Source: Marinomonas agarivorans
GTDB taxonomy: Bacteria; Pseudomonadota; Gammaproteobacteria; Pseudomonadales; Marinomonadaceae
Assembly (NCBI GenBank): GCA_002173415.2
Contig: NHNK02000006.1
Span: 1-64,000, forward strand
Direction: 5' to 3'
DNA: 64,000 nucleotides
The notes under the pieces were generated by a model that was given only the letters and a program-made list of their open reading frames with translations, did no database searches and was not told the DNA's origin. Of this stretch, positions 1 through 10,477 are shown piece by piece; position 1 is the stretch's first letter, and each line of letters starts with the position of its first letter. The position numbers and the translations under genes were made by a program.

Positions 1-19
1 TTAGTTTTAAGGTATCCAT
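1..19 (-). CDS. possible 5' end of a gene leaving the left edge
   Basis: On the minus strand an ATG at 19-17 is preceded by a purine-rich AGAGAG ribosome-binding-like stretch and is followed by codons for M-D-T-L-K-L before the window ends. Six codons cannot identify a product. The call rests only on the start codon with a plausible ribosome-binding site, so it could be chance. Confidence 0.3.
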
Positions 20-194
20 AGTCTCTCTTTTGTTAATGGGTTTATTTTTTGGTTGAATCAAACACATTTAATGAGAGAGAGGCGCTTTTTTCAACGTCAC
101 TCTTGTAGACACACTTTTTGGGACGGTATGTTGTTTTTTAGACAAAGCCAATGAGAAGCGCATACCCAAGCCTTGAGCAGCGAAATGAAGCAGA

Positions 195-230
195 AACAAA
201 AAAGCCCCGATCTTGTAACAGATCAGGGCT
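195..230 (-). terminator. rho-independent terminator after tRNA-Val
   Basis: The arms AGCCCTGATCT and AGATCGGGGCT pair around a short loop on the minus strand. A run of T follows, directly downstream of the tRNA-Val gene, as expected for an intrinsic terminator. Confidence 0.8.
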
Positions 231-238
231 CTCGAATT

Positions 239-315
239 TGGTAGGACTAAGCAGATTCGAACTGCTGACCTCCACCATGTCAAGGTGGCGCTCTAACCAA
301 CTGAGCTATAGTCCT
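239..315 (-). tRNA. tRNA-Val (GAC anticodon)
   Basis: The 77-nt minus-strand sequence folds as a cloverleaf. The acceptor stem is AGGACTA/TAGTCCT, the D-arm contains AGCTCAGTTGGTTAGAGC, and the anticodon arm is CCACC-TTGACAT-GGTGG with anticodon GAC. The T-arm contains GTTCGAATC, and discriminator A is followed by an encoded CCA. The anticodon reads GUC valine codons. It stands alone with its own terminator; no second tRNA lies beside it. Confidence 0.97.
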
Positions 316-542
316 AAAAAGTGTTGGCTATTATACGCAGGGCTTGGCGTTTGACAAGTATTTCATACGCTTTTTTGTCTATTGACGGCTTTGTATTCAA
401 GCCTCCACTGGGCATTTGCAATTCACAATCAATCACGTTAATAACTACACCCAAAAAGCCACTGTATACACCACCCTAGCCCTCCCCTTGACTCTTTTTC
501 AAAAAAGGAGGGAATTGCTTAGTCTGCTGTGGACGAAGTACT

Positions 543-962
543 TTAAAAGTCGACCCACTCCGCAACATAGTCGGGTAAATCTTCAGCTCTAGGAACTGGC
601 GTTGGTTTACCTTCTTCATCCAATGCCACAAAAGTGAAAATGCCTTCTGTTACTTTTTCGCGATTGTTAATTCGATTACGACGAACCCATGCTTCCACAT
701 GGATTTTCATCGAGCTTCTACCGACCTTATCCACTTTGGTATACACGCCTAGAATATCGCCCACTTTTACAGGTTTTAAGAAGCTCATACTGTCAATTTT
801 AACGGTTACCACTCTTGATTGAGATCGCTGGCTGGCGCAAATACCAGCGGCTATGTCCATTTGTGACATGACCCAACCACCAAAAATGTCACCTGCTGGG
901 TTGGTATCTGCTGGCATGGCAATGTTACGGGTTGTTAGACGCCCTTTCGTTTCTTCTGTCAT
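543..962 (-). CDS. yciA: acyl-CoA thioesterase, YciA-like hotdog protein
   Basis: This 139-residue protein is a single hotdog-fold domain of the YciA/BFIT acyl-CoA thioesterase type, which hydrolyses acyl-CoA to free acid and CoA in the cytoplasm. The signature run with N21, G24, D25 and the helix G28-G29-W-V-M-S-Q-M-D36 carries the likely catalytic Asp36. The length matches the usual 130-150 residues. A GCGAGA ribosome-binding site lies about 10 nt before the ATG. It is a single gene between tRNA-Val and uvrB, transcribed the same way. Family assignment is firm; substrate chain length cannot be read from sequence. Confidence 0.88.
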   Translation of the reverse strand: MTEETKGRLTTRNIAMPADTNPAGDIFGGWVMSQMDIAAGICASQRSQSRVVTVKIDSMSFLKPVKVGDILGVYTKVDKVGRSSMKIHVEAWVRRNRINNREKVTEGIFTFVALDEEGKPTPVPRAEDLPDYVAEWVDF

Positions 963-1081
963 TTTAATCTCGCTATCTTTTTACTCAGCTAAGGATTAAC
1001 TTCGCTTTGCTGTATTTTACTCTGCTCAGTTATAACCGACTTAAAAACCGCTGACAAAGGTCAGAATAGGTTAAGAGCTTA

Positions 1082-3112
1082 TCAAGCTTCGCCAACTTCT
1101 TTTAGTTTTTTCTGCAAGAGGCGAATTTGATCACGATAGCCTGCCGCTAATTCAAATTGTAAGTTTTCTGAGGCTTCCATCATGTCTTTCTGAATTTTGA
1201 TGATGGCTTTACGCACATCGGCAACATCATCCATGCTTTCGACCTGATAGTCTGCTGCCATTTCTGCCACTTTCTTAACTTTCTGACTACGAGATTTACC
1301 AGCACCTGGGTTATAAGCACCTTCCATAATATCTTCAACGGATTTAGATACTCCTTTGGGAATAATGCCATGCGCCTTGTTATGCGCTTCCTGTTTGGCT
1401 CGACGGCGATCCGTTTCTTTCACTGCTCGATCAATTGATCCTGTAATGGTGTCGGCATACAAGATAGCACGCCCATTAATATTACGGGCCGCTCGACCAA
1501 TGGTCTGAATAAGTGAACGCTCAGAACGTAAGAAACCTTCTTTATCTGCATCTAAAATAGCCACTAAACTGACTTCGGGAATGTCCAAACCTTCTCGTAA
1601 TAAGTTGATACCGACCAGAACATCGAACTCACCCAGACGTAAATCTCGGATAATTTCGACCCGCTCCACCGTATCAATATCCGAGTGGAGATAACGTACC
1701 CGAATGCCATGTTCGTGTAGGTATCCAGTCAAATCCTCAGCCATACGCTTGGTTAATGTTGTGACCAATACACGCTCGTTATTTGGCAGGCGTTTGTTAA
1801 TTTCTGATAAAAGATCATCCACTTGGGTGGCTACAGGGCGAATATCAACCGGTGGGTCAGTTAAGCCTGTCGGTCTGGCTATTTGCTCTACTACTTGGTC
1901 TTGGTGCTCTTCTTCGTATTTACCCGGTGTGGCGGAAACAAAAATAGTTTGTGGCTTTATTTGTTCCCACTCTTCAAAACGCATTGGGCGATTATCCAGA
2001 GCCGATGGCAAACGAAAGCCATACTCAACTAGGTTTTCTTTGCGCGAACGGTCACCTTTATACATGGCGCCTATTTGCGGCACGGTGACATGGGATTCAT
2101 CAATGACCAATAAAGCATTTGGTGGCAAGTAATCAAACAAGGTTGGTGGTGGCGACCCTGCTGGCCGCCCAGATAAGTAACGTGAGTAGTTTTCGATACC
2201 AGAGCAATAACCTAGCTCTTGCATCATCTCTAAATCATAACGAGTGCGTTGTTCTAAACGTTGTAACTCGACCAATTTATCCAGTGACTTTAATTGTTTT
2301 AGGCGCTCATCCAGCTCTTCTTTAATACTGTCGATCGCCTCTAATACGGTTTCCCTTGGCGTAACATAGTGAGTTTTCGGATAAATTGTAGCCCGTGGCA
2401 CTTTATGCAATGTTTTATTGGTAAGTGGGTCAAAGTAACTAAGTGCTTCCACTTCATCATCAAACAGTTCAATACGAACGGCGGTATCTTCTGAGTCCGC
2501 TGGGAAAACATCAATAATATCGCCCCGCACACGAAAATTGCCCCGTTCAAAGACAGCATCATTACGAGAGTATTGCAGCTCAGCAAGACGTCGCAAGATA
2601 TCACGTTGATCGATGCGATCGCCACGACTTATATGTAACATCATTTTTAGATAAGACTGAGGGTCACCCAAGCCATAGATAGCGGAAACGGTTGCAACAA
2701 TAATAACGTCTTCCCGTTCTAATAAGGCTTTTGTTGCTGACAAGCGCATTTGTTCAATGTGCTCATTGACCGAGGCGTCTTTTTCGATAAAGGTGTCCGA
2801 AGCTGCAACATAAGCTTCGGGTTGGTAGTAATCATAGTAAGAAACAAAATATTCTACGGCGTTATTAGGGAAAAACTCTTTGAACTCCCCATAAAGTTGC
2901 GCCGCCAAGGTTTTATTGTGTGCCATGATAATCGTAGGACGCTTCGCATGAGCAATCACGTTGGCGACTGTGTACGTTTTTCCTGAGCCAGTGACACCAA
3001 GTAATGTTTGATGAGCCAGCCCTGCATCGATACCCAGCACTAATTGCTCAATCGCTTTTGGTTGGTCACCAGCGGGTTTGAAAGGGGAAACTACCTTAAA
3101 TTCTTCAGACAC
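1082..3112 (-). CDS. uvrB: UvrABC excision nuclease subunit B
   Basis: UvrB is the damage-verifying helicase-like subunit of nucleotide excision repair; it receives DNA from UvrA and recruits UvrC. From the GTG chosen here the protein is 676 residues, close to E. coli UvrB (673). Walker A GVTGSGKT is at about residues 39-46, the Tyr-rich beta-hairpin [10 protein letters not shown] at about 93-102, and a DESH box follows. The helicase C half contains ILDADKEGF, and a C-terminal UVR domain ends the protein. A longer frame opens at 3181, but conserved similarity begins at V-S-E-E-F-K. That GTG (3112-3110) has an AGGAG five bases upstream, so it is preferred. I saw no LexA box in the spacer up to 3408. 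Confidence 0.97.
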   Translation of the reverse strand: MSEEFKVVSPFKPAGDQPKAIEQLVLGIDAGLAHQTLLGVTGSGKTYTVANVIAHAKRPTIIMAHNKTLAAQLYGEFKEFFPNNAVEYFVSYYDYYQPEAYVAASDTFIEKDASVNEHIEQMRLSATKALLEREDVIIVATVSAIYGLGDPQSYLKMMLHISRGDRIDQRDILRRLAELQYSRNDAVFERGNFRVRGDIIDVFPADSEDTAVRIELFDDEVEALSYFDPLTNKTLHKVPRATIYPKTHYVTPRETVLEAIDSIKEELDERLKQLKSLDKLVELQRLEQRTRYDLEMMQELGYCSGIENYSRYLSGRPAGSPPPTLFDYLPPNALLVIDESHVTVPQIGAMYKGDRSRKENLVEYGFRLPSALDNRPMRFEEWEQIKPQTIFVSATPGKYEEEHQDQVVEQIARPTGLTDPPVDIRPVATQVDDLLSEINKRLPNNERVLVTTLTKRMAEDLTGYLHEHGIRVRYLHSDIDTVERVEIIRDLRLGEFDVLVGINLLREGLDIPEVSLVAILDADKEGFLRSERSLIQTIGRAARNINGRAILYADTITGSIDRAVKETDRRRAKQEAHNKAHGIIPKGVSKSVEDIMEGAYNPGAGKSRSQKVKKVAEMAADYQVESMDDVADVRKAIIKIQKDMMEASENLQFELAAGYRDQIRLLQKKLKEVGEA

Positions 3113-3408
3113 TGTCACTCCTGTTACGCCATGCTCGACACACAATAGTTTGATAAGGAAAACTACAGGTAAGTCTATCAAAAAGCGGATACATTTGCTG
3201 TTTTCTACTTAGTCCATAAAGAAAAATTAACAAAAACACTCGCCAGCATATAGTAAAAAGCTATAAACTTATTCCTTAACTTAAGCCCTTTTGCAACTCT
3301 TTAAATGAATGCCTATAACGAATAATAATGGTGTTAGCTAAGAGGCCGTTTGAGGGAAAATAAGATAAAAATCATTCATATCACCTTTACTAACGGATAA
3401 AAATAACA

Positions 3409-5130
3409 ATGAATGCATTTGAGCGTTGGATTCCACCTGCACAATGGCTAAAAAGCTACAATAAACGAGATTTCACATCCGACATCGTCGCAGGCTTAGT
3501 AGTTAGCATTATGATGGTGCCACAAAGTCTTGCTTATGCATTATTGGCTGGTTTACCGCCAGAAATGGGGCTATATGCGAGTATTTTACCGATTCTTGCT
3601 TATGCATTGCTTGGCTCAAGTCGCGCTCTATCCGTTGGTCCAGCTGCTCTGATCGCCATTATGACGGCCTCTTTCAGTAGCCAATTTGCCACACCAGGTA
3701 CGCCTGAGTACAACACAATTGCCATATTATTAGCCTTGATATCAGGTGCCATTTTAATTTGTATGGGGGTATTACGCTTAGGCTTTTTAGCGAACTTGCT
3801 CAGTCATCCTGTTATTTCAGGCTTTGTGACAGGCTCGGCGATCATTATTGCCATGAGTCAGGTAAAACATTTTCTTGGCATCAACGCCAGTGGTAATTCC
3901 CTTTCTGAAATTATCATGAGTTTATCCGCAAGCATTTACGCCACCAATTTTTATAGCCTTGCTATTGGTCTTGTTTCGTTAGTTGGATTATTTTGGTTAA
4001 AAAAATACTTTAAAAATATTCTTGTACGTGTCGGTTTCAGCTCATATATAGCAGGCTTGATTGCCAAATCAGGACCAGTTTTTGTCATTATTTTAGCGAC
4101 CCTTGTGGTGACAACTTTTGCCTTGGTAGACAAACAGGTGCTTGTTGTTGGAGATATTCCAAGCGGTTTACCCGCTCTTGCCATGCCTGATTGGTCATTT
4201 GATCTTTTGAAGAACCTGTTACCCGCTGCGGCTATTTTAAGTTTAGTCGGTTTTATTGAGTCTGTTTCAATTGGCCAAGCCTTTGCAACCAGAGAGCGGC
4301 AAAAAATCGATACAAATAATGAATTTATTGGTCTTGGCAGCGCTAACTTAATCGCAGGCTTTAGTGGTGGCTTTGCTGTGACAGGCAGTTTTTCTCGCTC
4401 GGCTGTTAACTTTGAGGCTGGAGCTAAATCGCAATTATCTGGTGTTTTAGCCGCGTTTATTATTCTGTTAAGTCTCTACTTTTTTACCGATATTTTTTAT
4501 TTCATGCCAAATGCCGTGTTGGCTGCCACCATCATTCTGGCTGTCACATCCTTAGTGGACTTTAAGGCGATCTTCTCTGTCTGGCGTTATTCAAAGCAGG
4601 ATGGCATTGCCATGGTTGGCACTATTATTACGGTACTAATTTATGGGGTAGATACCGGCATCATTGTTGGTGTCAGTTTATCAATACTGCTCTTTTTATG
4701 GCATACGAGTAATCCACACATTGCTATTGTTGGTCAGATTCCTGGTACAGAACACTATCGCAACATCGAGCGTCATCATGCCGAGGTGCATCCTAAAATC
4801 TTAACGCTACGCGTTGACGAAAACCTGTTTTTCGCTAATTGCCGAACCCTAGAGGAAAAAGTATCGCAACTCATGGCAGAACGTACGGAAGTGAAAGATG
4901 TTGTGCTTATGTTTACCGCGGTTAATATGGTGGATGTCAGCGCTTTAGAGAGTTTAGAGAGTATTTCCGAGTCATTAAAATCTATCGGGGTAAAATTACA
5001 TCTATCGGAAGTAAAAGGCCCTGTTATGGATAAGTTGAAAAAGTCTGATTTCTTAGAACACCTAACTGGCGATGTATTTCTCAGTCAACATAAAGCCATT
5101 ACGGCGATCACACAAAGTAAGGTATCTTAA
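3409..5130 (+). CDS. SulP family anion transporter with STAS domain
   Basis: This 573-residue inner-membrane protein has the SulP architecture: a hydrophobic core of roughly 10-14 segments (about residues 25-420) and a cytoplasmic STAS domain (about 440-560). The SulP signature is near the N-terminus (PQSLAYALLAGLPPEMGLYA, residues 38-57). Bacterial members carry sulfate, bicarbonate or dicarboxylates, often with Na+ or H+. The sequence alone does not settle the substrate, and no carbonic anhydrase or cys gene lies beside it to suggest one. The ribosome-binding site is weak. It is transcribed divergently from uvrB and convergently with the ComEA-like gene. Confidence 0.92.
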   Translation: MNAFERWIPPAQWLKSYNKRDFTSDIVAGLVVSIMMVPQSLAYALLAGLPPEMGLYASILPILAYALLGSSRALSVGPAALIAIMTASFSSQFATPGTPEYNTIAILLALISGAILICMGVLRLGFLANLLSHPVISGFVTGSAIIIAMSQVKHFLGINASGNSLSEIIMSLSASIYATNFYSLAIGLVSLVGLFWLKKYFKNILVRVGFSSYIAGLIAKSGPVFVIILATLVVTTFALVDKQVLVVGDIPSGLPALAMPDWSFDLLKNLLPAAAILSLVGFIESVSIGQAFATRERQKIDTNNEFIGLGSANLIAGFSGGFAVTGSFSRSAVNFEAGAKSQLSGVLAAFIILLSLYFFTDIFYFMPNAVLAATIILAVTSLVDFKAIFSVWRYSKQDGIAMVGTIITVLIYGVDTGIIVGVSLSILLFLWHTSNPHIAIVGQIPGTEHYRNIERHHAEVHPKILTLRVDENLFFANCRTLEEKVSQLMAERTEVKDVVLMFTAVNMVDVSALESLESISESLKSIGVKLHLSEVKGPVMDKLKKSDFLEHLTGDVFLSQHKAITAITQSKVS

Positions 5131-5141
5131 ACCTTAGCTTT

Positions 5142-5173
5142 AAAAAGCCCCGGAACTGCTTTGACCGGGGCTT
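5142..5173. terminator. bidirectional terminator between sulP and the ComEA-like gene
   Basis: The arms AAGCCCCGG and CCGGGGCTT form a 9-bp GC-rich stem between two convergent genes. The T-run is on the minus-strand side, so it mainly serves the ComEA-like gene. It probably also stops plus-strand transcripts. Confidence 0.75.
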
Positions 5174-5226
5174 AAACTCATTGTAAAGGTCCAACTACTT
5201 ATCAAAAAGATAAGCTTATGATCGCC

Positions 5227-5568
5227 TTACAGAGGTTCATTATCGACAATTTCAGGTTCAAATTTTTCCCCTTCCCCAACAGAAAGCAAGGCTCTGTTTT
5301 TTTCCAATAGTGCAGGGCCAATCCCCTTAACAAAGATTAAGTCATCCACCCTGGAAAATGTGCCATTTGCTTCACGATATTCCACAATTGCTTGTGCTTT
5401 TGTTGCGCCAACGCCAGTCATTACCGCTGAAAATTGCTCAGCAGTTGCGATGTTAATGTCCAAAGGCTGAGCAGCCAGTGCCATATTGGTACACAACAAC
5501 AAAATCGCAGCGAAGCAAAAGTGAATAAATGGAGATAAGAAGGTTGAACTATCGATTGTTTGTTTCAT
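5227..5568 (-). CDS. ComEA-like helix-hairpin-helix protein
   Basis: This 113-residue protein has a hydrophobic signal sequence ending near ALAA (about residue 33) and then two helix-hairpin-helix motifs (about 38-100, with GVGATKAQAIVEYR and VKGIGPALLEKNR). This is the small soluble ComEA/YbaV-type form, which binds double-stranded DNA without sequence specificity in the periplasm. Such proteins take part in DNA uptake in naturally competent relatives. No comEC or pilus gene is nearby, so a competence role is inference. It follows pyrF on the same strand, with 189 bases between them. Confidence 0.85.
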   Translation of the reverse strand: MKQTIDSSTFLSPFIHFCFAAILLLCTNMALAAQPLDINIATAEQFSAVMTGVGATKAQAIVEYREANGTFSRVDDLIFVKGIGPALLEKNRALLSVGEGEKFEPEIVDNEPL

Positions 5569-5757
5569 AGAAATATCCTTTTTCTATCAAGTTGAGACGT
5601 CATGCTATAAGTATTTCTACTTTATTCCATTAACATTCTCATTGTTTAGAAGTGATTACTGACAAACTCCATGTATGTCAGTAGCTCTACTATAAACACA
5701 ATCTAATTATTTACAAGCCATTATTATGATGAATTTAATAATACAACTTCATCATTA

Positions 5758-6465
5758 CTACTCTGAAATAAGGTTAAGAGAAGCATTAACGGCGTTTAAT
5801 GTCGCCAGAGGATCAGCCGATTGTGTAATGGGTCGTCCCATCACTAAATAATGACTGCCTGAGTCCATAGCCTCATATGGCGTCATAATACGTCTTTGAT
5901 CATCTTGAGCGCTGTCTTCTGGGCGTATGCCTGGCGTCACTAATACAAAATCACTACCAAGTTGTGCATTTAATAAAGCTGCTTCCTGTGCTGAACACAC
6001 CACACCATCCATACCTGATAATTTGGCCAAGGTTGCTAATCTTTGTACTTGCTGTTCTGGCGTGCAATCGATACCGATTTCTTGTAAATCATTCTGTTCC
6101 ATACTGGTGAGAATGGTGACAGCAATTAATAGCGTATCATCATTGTGCTGTGTGACTGCATTTTTAGCTGCTTCCATCATACGACGCCCGCCACTAGCGT
6201 GCACGTTGACCATCCAGACTCCAGATTTAGCGGCAGCAGTAACCGCTTTTGCGACAGTATTAGGGATATCATGAAATTTTAGATCGAGAAAAACATCAAA
6301 ACCTAATCCGTGCAGCGCATCCAAAATATCGGGACCGGCAGCGGTAAAAAGTTCTTTACCAACTTTGACTCGGCAATAATCAGGATGCAGCCGTTTTGCC
6401 ATGGCAAGGGCTTGTTCTTTTGTAGGGTAGTCGAGAGCAACAACAATAGGGGAAAGGCAGGCCAT
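5758..6465 (-). CDS. pyrF: orotidine 5'-phosphate decarboxylase
   Basis: PyrF carries out the last step of de novo UMP synthesis, decarboxylating OMP. The 235-residue TIM barrel has the invariant Asp-Lys-x-x-Asp core in [10 protein letters not shown] and the phosphate-binding VTPGIRPE near the C-terminus. The start has a GAAGGA ribosome-binding site. It lies downstream of lapB on the same strand, the order also known in E. coli (lapA-lapB-pyrF). The 108-base gap from lapB could still allow co-transcription. Confidence 0.97.
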   Translation of the reverse strand: MACLSPIVVALDYPTKEQALAMAKRLHPDYCRVKVGKELFTAAGPDILDALHGLGFDVFLDLKFHDIPNTVAKAVTAAAKSGVWMVNVHASGGRRMMEAAKNAVTQHNDDTLLIAVTILTSMEQNDLQEIGIDCTPEQQVQRLATLAKLSGMDGVVCSAQEAALLNAQLGSDFVLVTPGIRPEDSAQDDQRRIMTPYEAMDSGSHYLVMGRPITQSADPLATLNAVNASLNLISE

Positions 6466-6573
6466 TCTATTTCCTTCGTCTATAAATAACAGGCTTAAAA
6501 CTGAATAGCTTTAGGCAGTCAAATACTATCAAATGTTTTTAAAAGAGGTGAAAACGTCTTGATGATGTCTACA

Positions 6574-7743
6574 TTATTCGCCTTCTAAACCATGAATCGG
6601 CTTTACAGACCCCCATGTTTTGCAACTAGGACATTGCCAATGTAATTGAAAGCCAGAGAATCCACATTTTCGACACAAAAACTTATGTTTATTACCGGTT
6701 AATTGATCCAGTAATTCGTACAGTACTTGTAAATCATCTCGACCTTCCCCTTTAGCACCAACGAGCTGCATTTTAACTAGTTGACGGAACCCCTTAATAG
6801 TTGGATGCTCTTTTAATTGCTCAACTAAAAAAGTTTCTGCGGAATCCTGATTTTTAATAGCCAGTCGGTCGGCTAGTGCTAAAATAACTGTGGCCGATGA
6901 GGCAATACGATTTTGTTCTTGCAAAAATTTTACAAAACCACTGCTGCCCCACACTTTATCGTAACATTCTTTTAATAACTCAATCGTAATAGGAACTTGC
7001 TCTCGATCTTGTTCGGCGACTTGTTTTAGCTCCTTGATGGCATCGCGATAACGTTTCTGATCAATAAAAACCGCGGCGGCTCCCATACTGGCACGCACAC
7101 AAAAAGCATCGATATTTAATGCAGCTTTGTAGTCCATTAACGCTTCTTTGAAAAGCCTATTTTTGTGTTTTTCATCCGCCACTTCACAATAAAAATGCGA
7201 CAAACGTTGCGCTAATACGGTTTTATGCTCTAACAATAATAACTGTTTACCGACTTGAATTGCTTTATTCCAGCTTTGCTCAAACTCGTATAAATCGACT
7301 AGTAAAGAAAGCACGGTTGCTTGAAATTCTGTTTGGTAGGACGCTATGCTCAATAAAAGTCTTTCTGCTCTATCCAACAAGCCTGCAGACATAAAATCAC
7401 TGGCCAGCTCTAATTGCACCAAGCGCATCTCTTTTGGCGTAATTTCTGGACGAGCTAAAAGGTTTTGATGCACATTGATGGCTTTTTCTATTTCACCTTT
7501 TTTGCGAAATAAATTACCAAGTGTTAAGTGAATATCAAACGTTTCTGAGTTGACTTGAAGAGAATCAACAAATGCATCAATTGCTTCAGAATGTTGATCA
7601 TTGAGTAAGTGATTGAGACCACGAAAATAGTCTTTCGGGACAGACGAAGATTCAATATTTTTTGATGATGATTTTCTGCGCCCCATCAGCCAGCCGATCA
7701 GCAGAGCGCAAAAAATTAAAGAAAAAAGTAACACTTCGGACAA
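6574..7743 (-). CDS. lapB: lipopolysaccharide assembly protein B (TPR, rubredoxin-like zinc)
   Basis: LapB (YciM) is an inner-membrane-anchored TPR protein facing the cytoplasm. It works with the FtsH protease to limit LpxC and so balances LPS against phospholipid synthesis. The 389-residue product matches the family length. It has one N-terminal membrane segment (about 2-20) ending in RRK, a row of TPR repeats (about 40-330), and a C-terminal zinc site with Cys357, Cys360, Cys371 and Cys374. It starts 5 bases after lapA ends, so the two are translated from one transcript. Confidence 0.95.
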   Translation of the reverse strand: MSEVLLFSLIFCALLIGWLMGRRKSSSKNIESSSVPKDYFRGLNHLLNDQHSEAIDAFVDSLQVNSETFDIHLTLGNLFRKKGEIEKAINVHQNLLARPEITPKEMRLVQLELASDFMSAGLLDRAERLLLSIASYQTEFQATVLSLLVDLYEFEQSWNKAIQVGKQLLLLEHKTVLAQRLSHFYCEVADEKHKNRLFKEALMDYKAALNIDAFCVRASMGAAAVFIDQKRYRDAIKELKQVAEQDREQVPITIELLKECYDKVWGSSGFVKFLQEQNRIASSATVILALADRLAIKNQDSAETFLVEQLKEHPTIKGFRQLVKMQLVGAKGEGRDDLQVLYELLDQLTGNKHKFLCRKCGFSGFQLHWQCPSCKTWGSVKPIHGLEGE

Positions 7744-7748
7744 AGCGC

Positions 7749-8087
7749 TTACTCCCCGTCTCTAGTCAAATTCTGGGTAAGTGAGGCTTTGCGCAGGGTA
7801 TCCAGTTCTTTTTGCAGTAACGTACAACGTTTTCTTAATACTCGTAAGCTGGTCTCTGTACGTATAAGTACAACACTACTAGCAATAAACGCAATTACGA
7901 CACCAAGAAAAAATGCCAGCAATAGGTAAAGTGAAATGCTAAATTCTGGTGAAGTCCAAACGATAAAATCAAGCGTTACCAATCCTGGATTGCGAACAGC
8001 AAAAAAGATCCCTACAACAAGGAAAAATACCAGAACGACTATAAAAATAACGCGTGAAAACCAATTCAGCATAAGGGTACCCGCCAT
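7749..8087 (-). CDS. lapA: lipopolysaccharide assembly protein A-like membrane protein
   Basis: This 112-residue protein has two membrane segments (about 8-29 and 47-71) and a C-terminal coiled-coil-like tail, the DUF1049/LapA layout. LapA acts with LapB at the cytoplasmic membrane in LPS assembly. The start is uncertain: the ATG at 8087 gives M-A-G-T-L, while the sixth residue, also Met (MLNWFSRV), matches where family members usually begin. Neither start has a strong ribosome-binding site. It is placed between ihfB and lapB. Confidence 0.9.
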   Translation of the reverse strand: MAGTLMLNWFSRVIFIVVLVFFLVVGIFFAVRNPGLVTLDFIVWTSPEFSISLYLLLAFFLGVVIAFIASSVVLIRTETSLRVLRKRCTLLQKELDTLRKASLTQNLTRDGE

Positions 8088-8144
8088 GCATAAATAAACT
8101 CATTATGACGCGAATCTAAAGGGATTTCGAGTAAAAAAACCAAA

Positions 8145-8450
8145 TTAGTTTAGTTCATTTACTTCTACATCGGGGCTATTCACCAGCTCTCTTAACTCTT
8201 TACCTGGTTTAAAGTGAGGGACATATTTGGCAGCTAAGTCAACTGATTCACCTGTCTTTGGGTTTCGTCCCATTCTTGGTGCTCGATAATGCAAAGAGAA
8301 ACTACCGAAACCTCGAATTTCAATACGGTCACCATCAGCCAAAGAAGAGGACATATGCTCCAGCAGAAGTTTAATGGACTTTTCAATATCTTTAATAGGC
8401 AAGTGAGATTGTCTATCTATTAAAAGCTCAATAAGCTCGGATTTTGTCAT
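8145..8450 (-). CDS. ihfB: integration host factor beta subunit
   Basis: IhfB pairs with IhfA to bind and sharply bend DNA at specific sites in recombination, replication and transcription. The protein is 101 residues from the ATG at 8450, preceded by GGAG 8 bases upstream. A start four codons further up lacks this spacing. The IHF/HU arm motif RNPKTGE is at residues 62-68, with Pro64 as the intercalating residue. It heads the lapA-lapB-pyrF cluster. No rpsA is found upstream; the neighbour is the divergent ppa. Confidence 0.96.
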   Translation of the reverse strand: MTKSELIELLIDRQSHLPIKDIEKSIKLLLEHMSSSLADGDRIEIRGFGSFSLHYRAPRMGRNPKTGESVDLAAKYVPHFKPGKELRELVNSPDVEVNELN

Positions 8451-8654
8451 CACAGTCTCCACGACTAGATTTTGATCAATATTAAGACTAGCTAAATTCA
8501 GAGAGAAAGCAACAAGTTAACTGCAACTCTTTATCTTGGTACATTACGCTGTACTAAAGTTCCAATTAATCTAAAACACATTGACTACTGAACTAGCGTC
8601 TAAACCTGTAAACTTTTATAATGCTGGGCAATTTATATAACTATGGAAAAAACC

Positions 8655-9185
8655 ATGAGCTACTCAAAAATCCCAGCTGGCAAAGATGTGCCACACGACA
8701 TCTATGTCACTATTGAAATCCCAGCAGAAAGTTCACCTGTAAAGTATGAAATAGATAAAGACATTGATGGCCTATTAGTTGACCGATTTATGTCTGCACC
8801 TATGTTCTATCCTGCTAATTATGGTTATATCAATAATACACTTGCCGATGACGGAGATGCTGTTGATGTATTAGTCATTACACCGCACCCAGTCGTGCCT
8901 GGCTCGGTTATTCGTTGTCGTCCTGTTGGCATGTTAAATATGACAGATGAGGCTGGCGTTGATGCAAAACTGGTTGCCGTACCACACGAAAAGCTCACCC
9001 CTATCTACAACGATATAACCGACGTTGACCATATCCCTGAATTGCTACGCGACCAAATTGAGCACTTCTTTGAAAACTATAAAACACTTGAAAAGAACAA
9101 GTGGGTTAAAGTAGAAGGCTGGGCTAATGCTGACGCCGCTAAACAAGTTATTGTTGCTGGTGTTGAAGCTTATAACGCCCAATAG
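8655..9185 (+). CDS. ppa: inorganic pyrophosphatase
   Basis: This soluble family I pyrophosphatase splits PPi to two phosphates, pulling biosynthetic reactions forward. From the ATG at 8655 the protein is 176 residues, the E. coli length, and the N-terminus [11 protein letters not shown] aligns with E. coli MSLLNVPAGKD. A GGA eight bases upstream supports this over an ATG four codons earlier. The metal-binding signature DGDAVDVLV has Ala where Pro is common. It ends at a strong shared terminator with trxB. Confidence 0.97.
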   Translation: MSYSKIPAGKDVPHDIYVTIEIPAESSPVKYEIDKDIDGLLVDRFMSAPMFYPANYGYINNTLADDGDAVDVLVITPHPVVPGSVIRCRPVGMLNMTDEAGVDAKLVAVPHEKLTPIYNDITDVDHIPELLRDQIEHFFENYKTLEKNKWVKVEGWANADAAKQVIVAGVEAYNAQ

Positions 9186-9201
9186 CAATATTTTTACTTT
9201 T

Positions 9202-9246
9202 AAAACCTCGCTACGATATAACATAAATATTGTAGCGAGGTTTTTT
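9202..9246. terminator. bidirectional terminator between ppa and trxB
   Basis: The 13-base arms AAAACCTCGCTAC and GTAGCGAGGTTTT pair around a 17-base loop. The stem is flanked by A-runs on one side and T-runs on the other, so it can stop transcription from both convergent genes. Confidence 0.9.
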
Positions 9247-9284
9247 GTTTTTACTTACCGATATTTTTCGGACTGATAGATGCT

Positions 9285-10268
<984 letters not shown>

Positions 10269-10477
10269 TCAACGAATAGTTTTTCTTGAAGAAAAATTGA
10301 ATGGCAAGTTGAAAACTGTGCCTGCACAAAAATTGCTAACATCGACTACATTACAAAGTTAATAATTAATTGAGCACAGTTTAACGAATTATAAAGGAAG
10401 TGTTTACTGAATTTTTTTTATTAGCAACATAGAATTTAGTTATAAGAATGACAATGAGTTAGTAAAGTTGCTATAGA

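Noticed and set aside
469-514. Possible terminator or repeat with CCCTCC and GGAGGG arms
   Set aside because: The stem is only about 6 bp with a long loop and no T-run on the needed strand, so I could not support a function.
3113-3408. LexA (SOS) box upstream of uvrB
   Set aside because: No CTG-N10-CAG palindrome of the expected type was found in the spacer.
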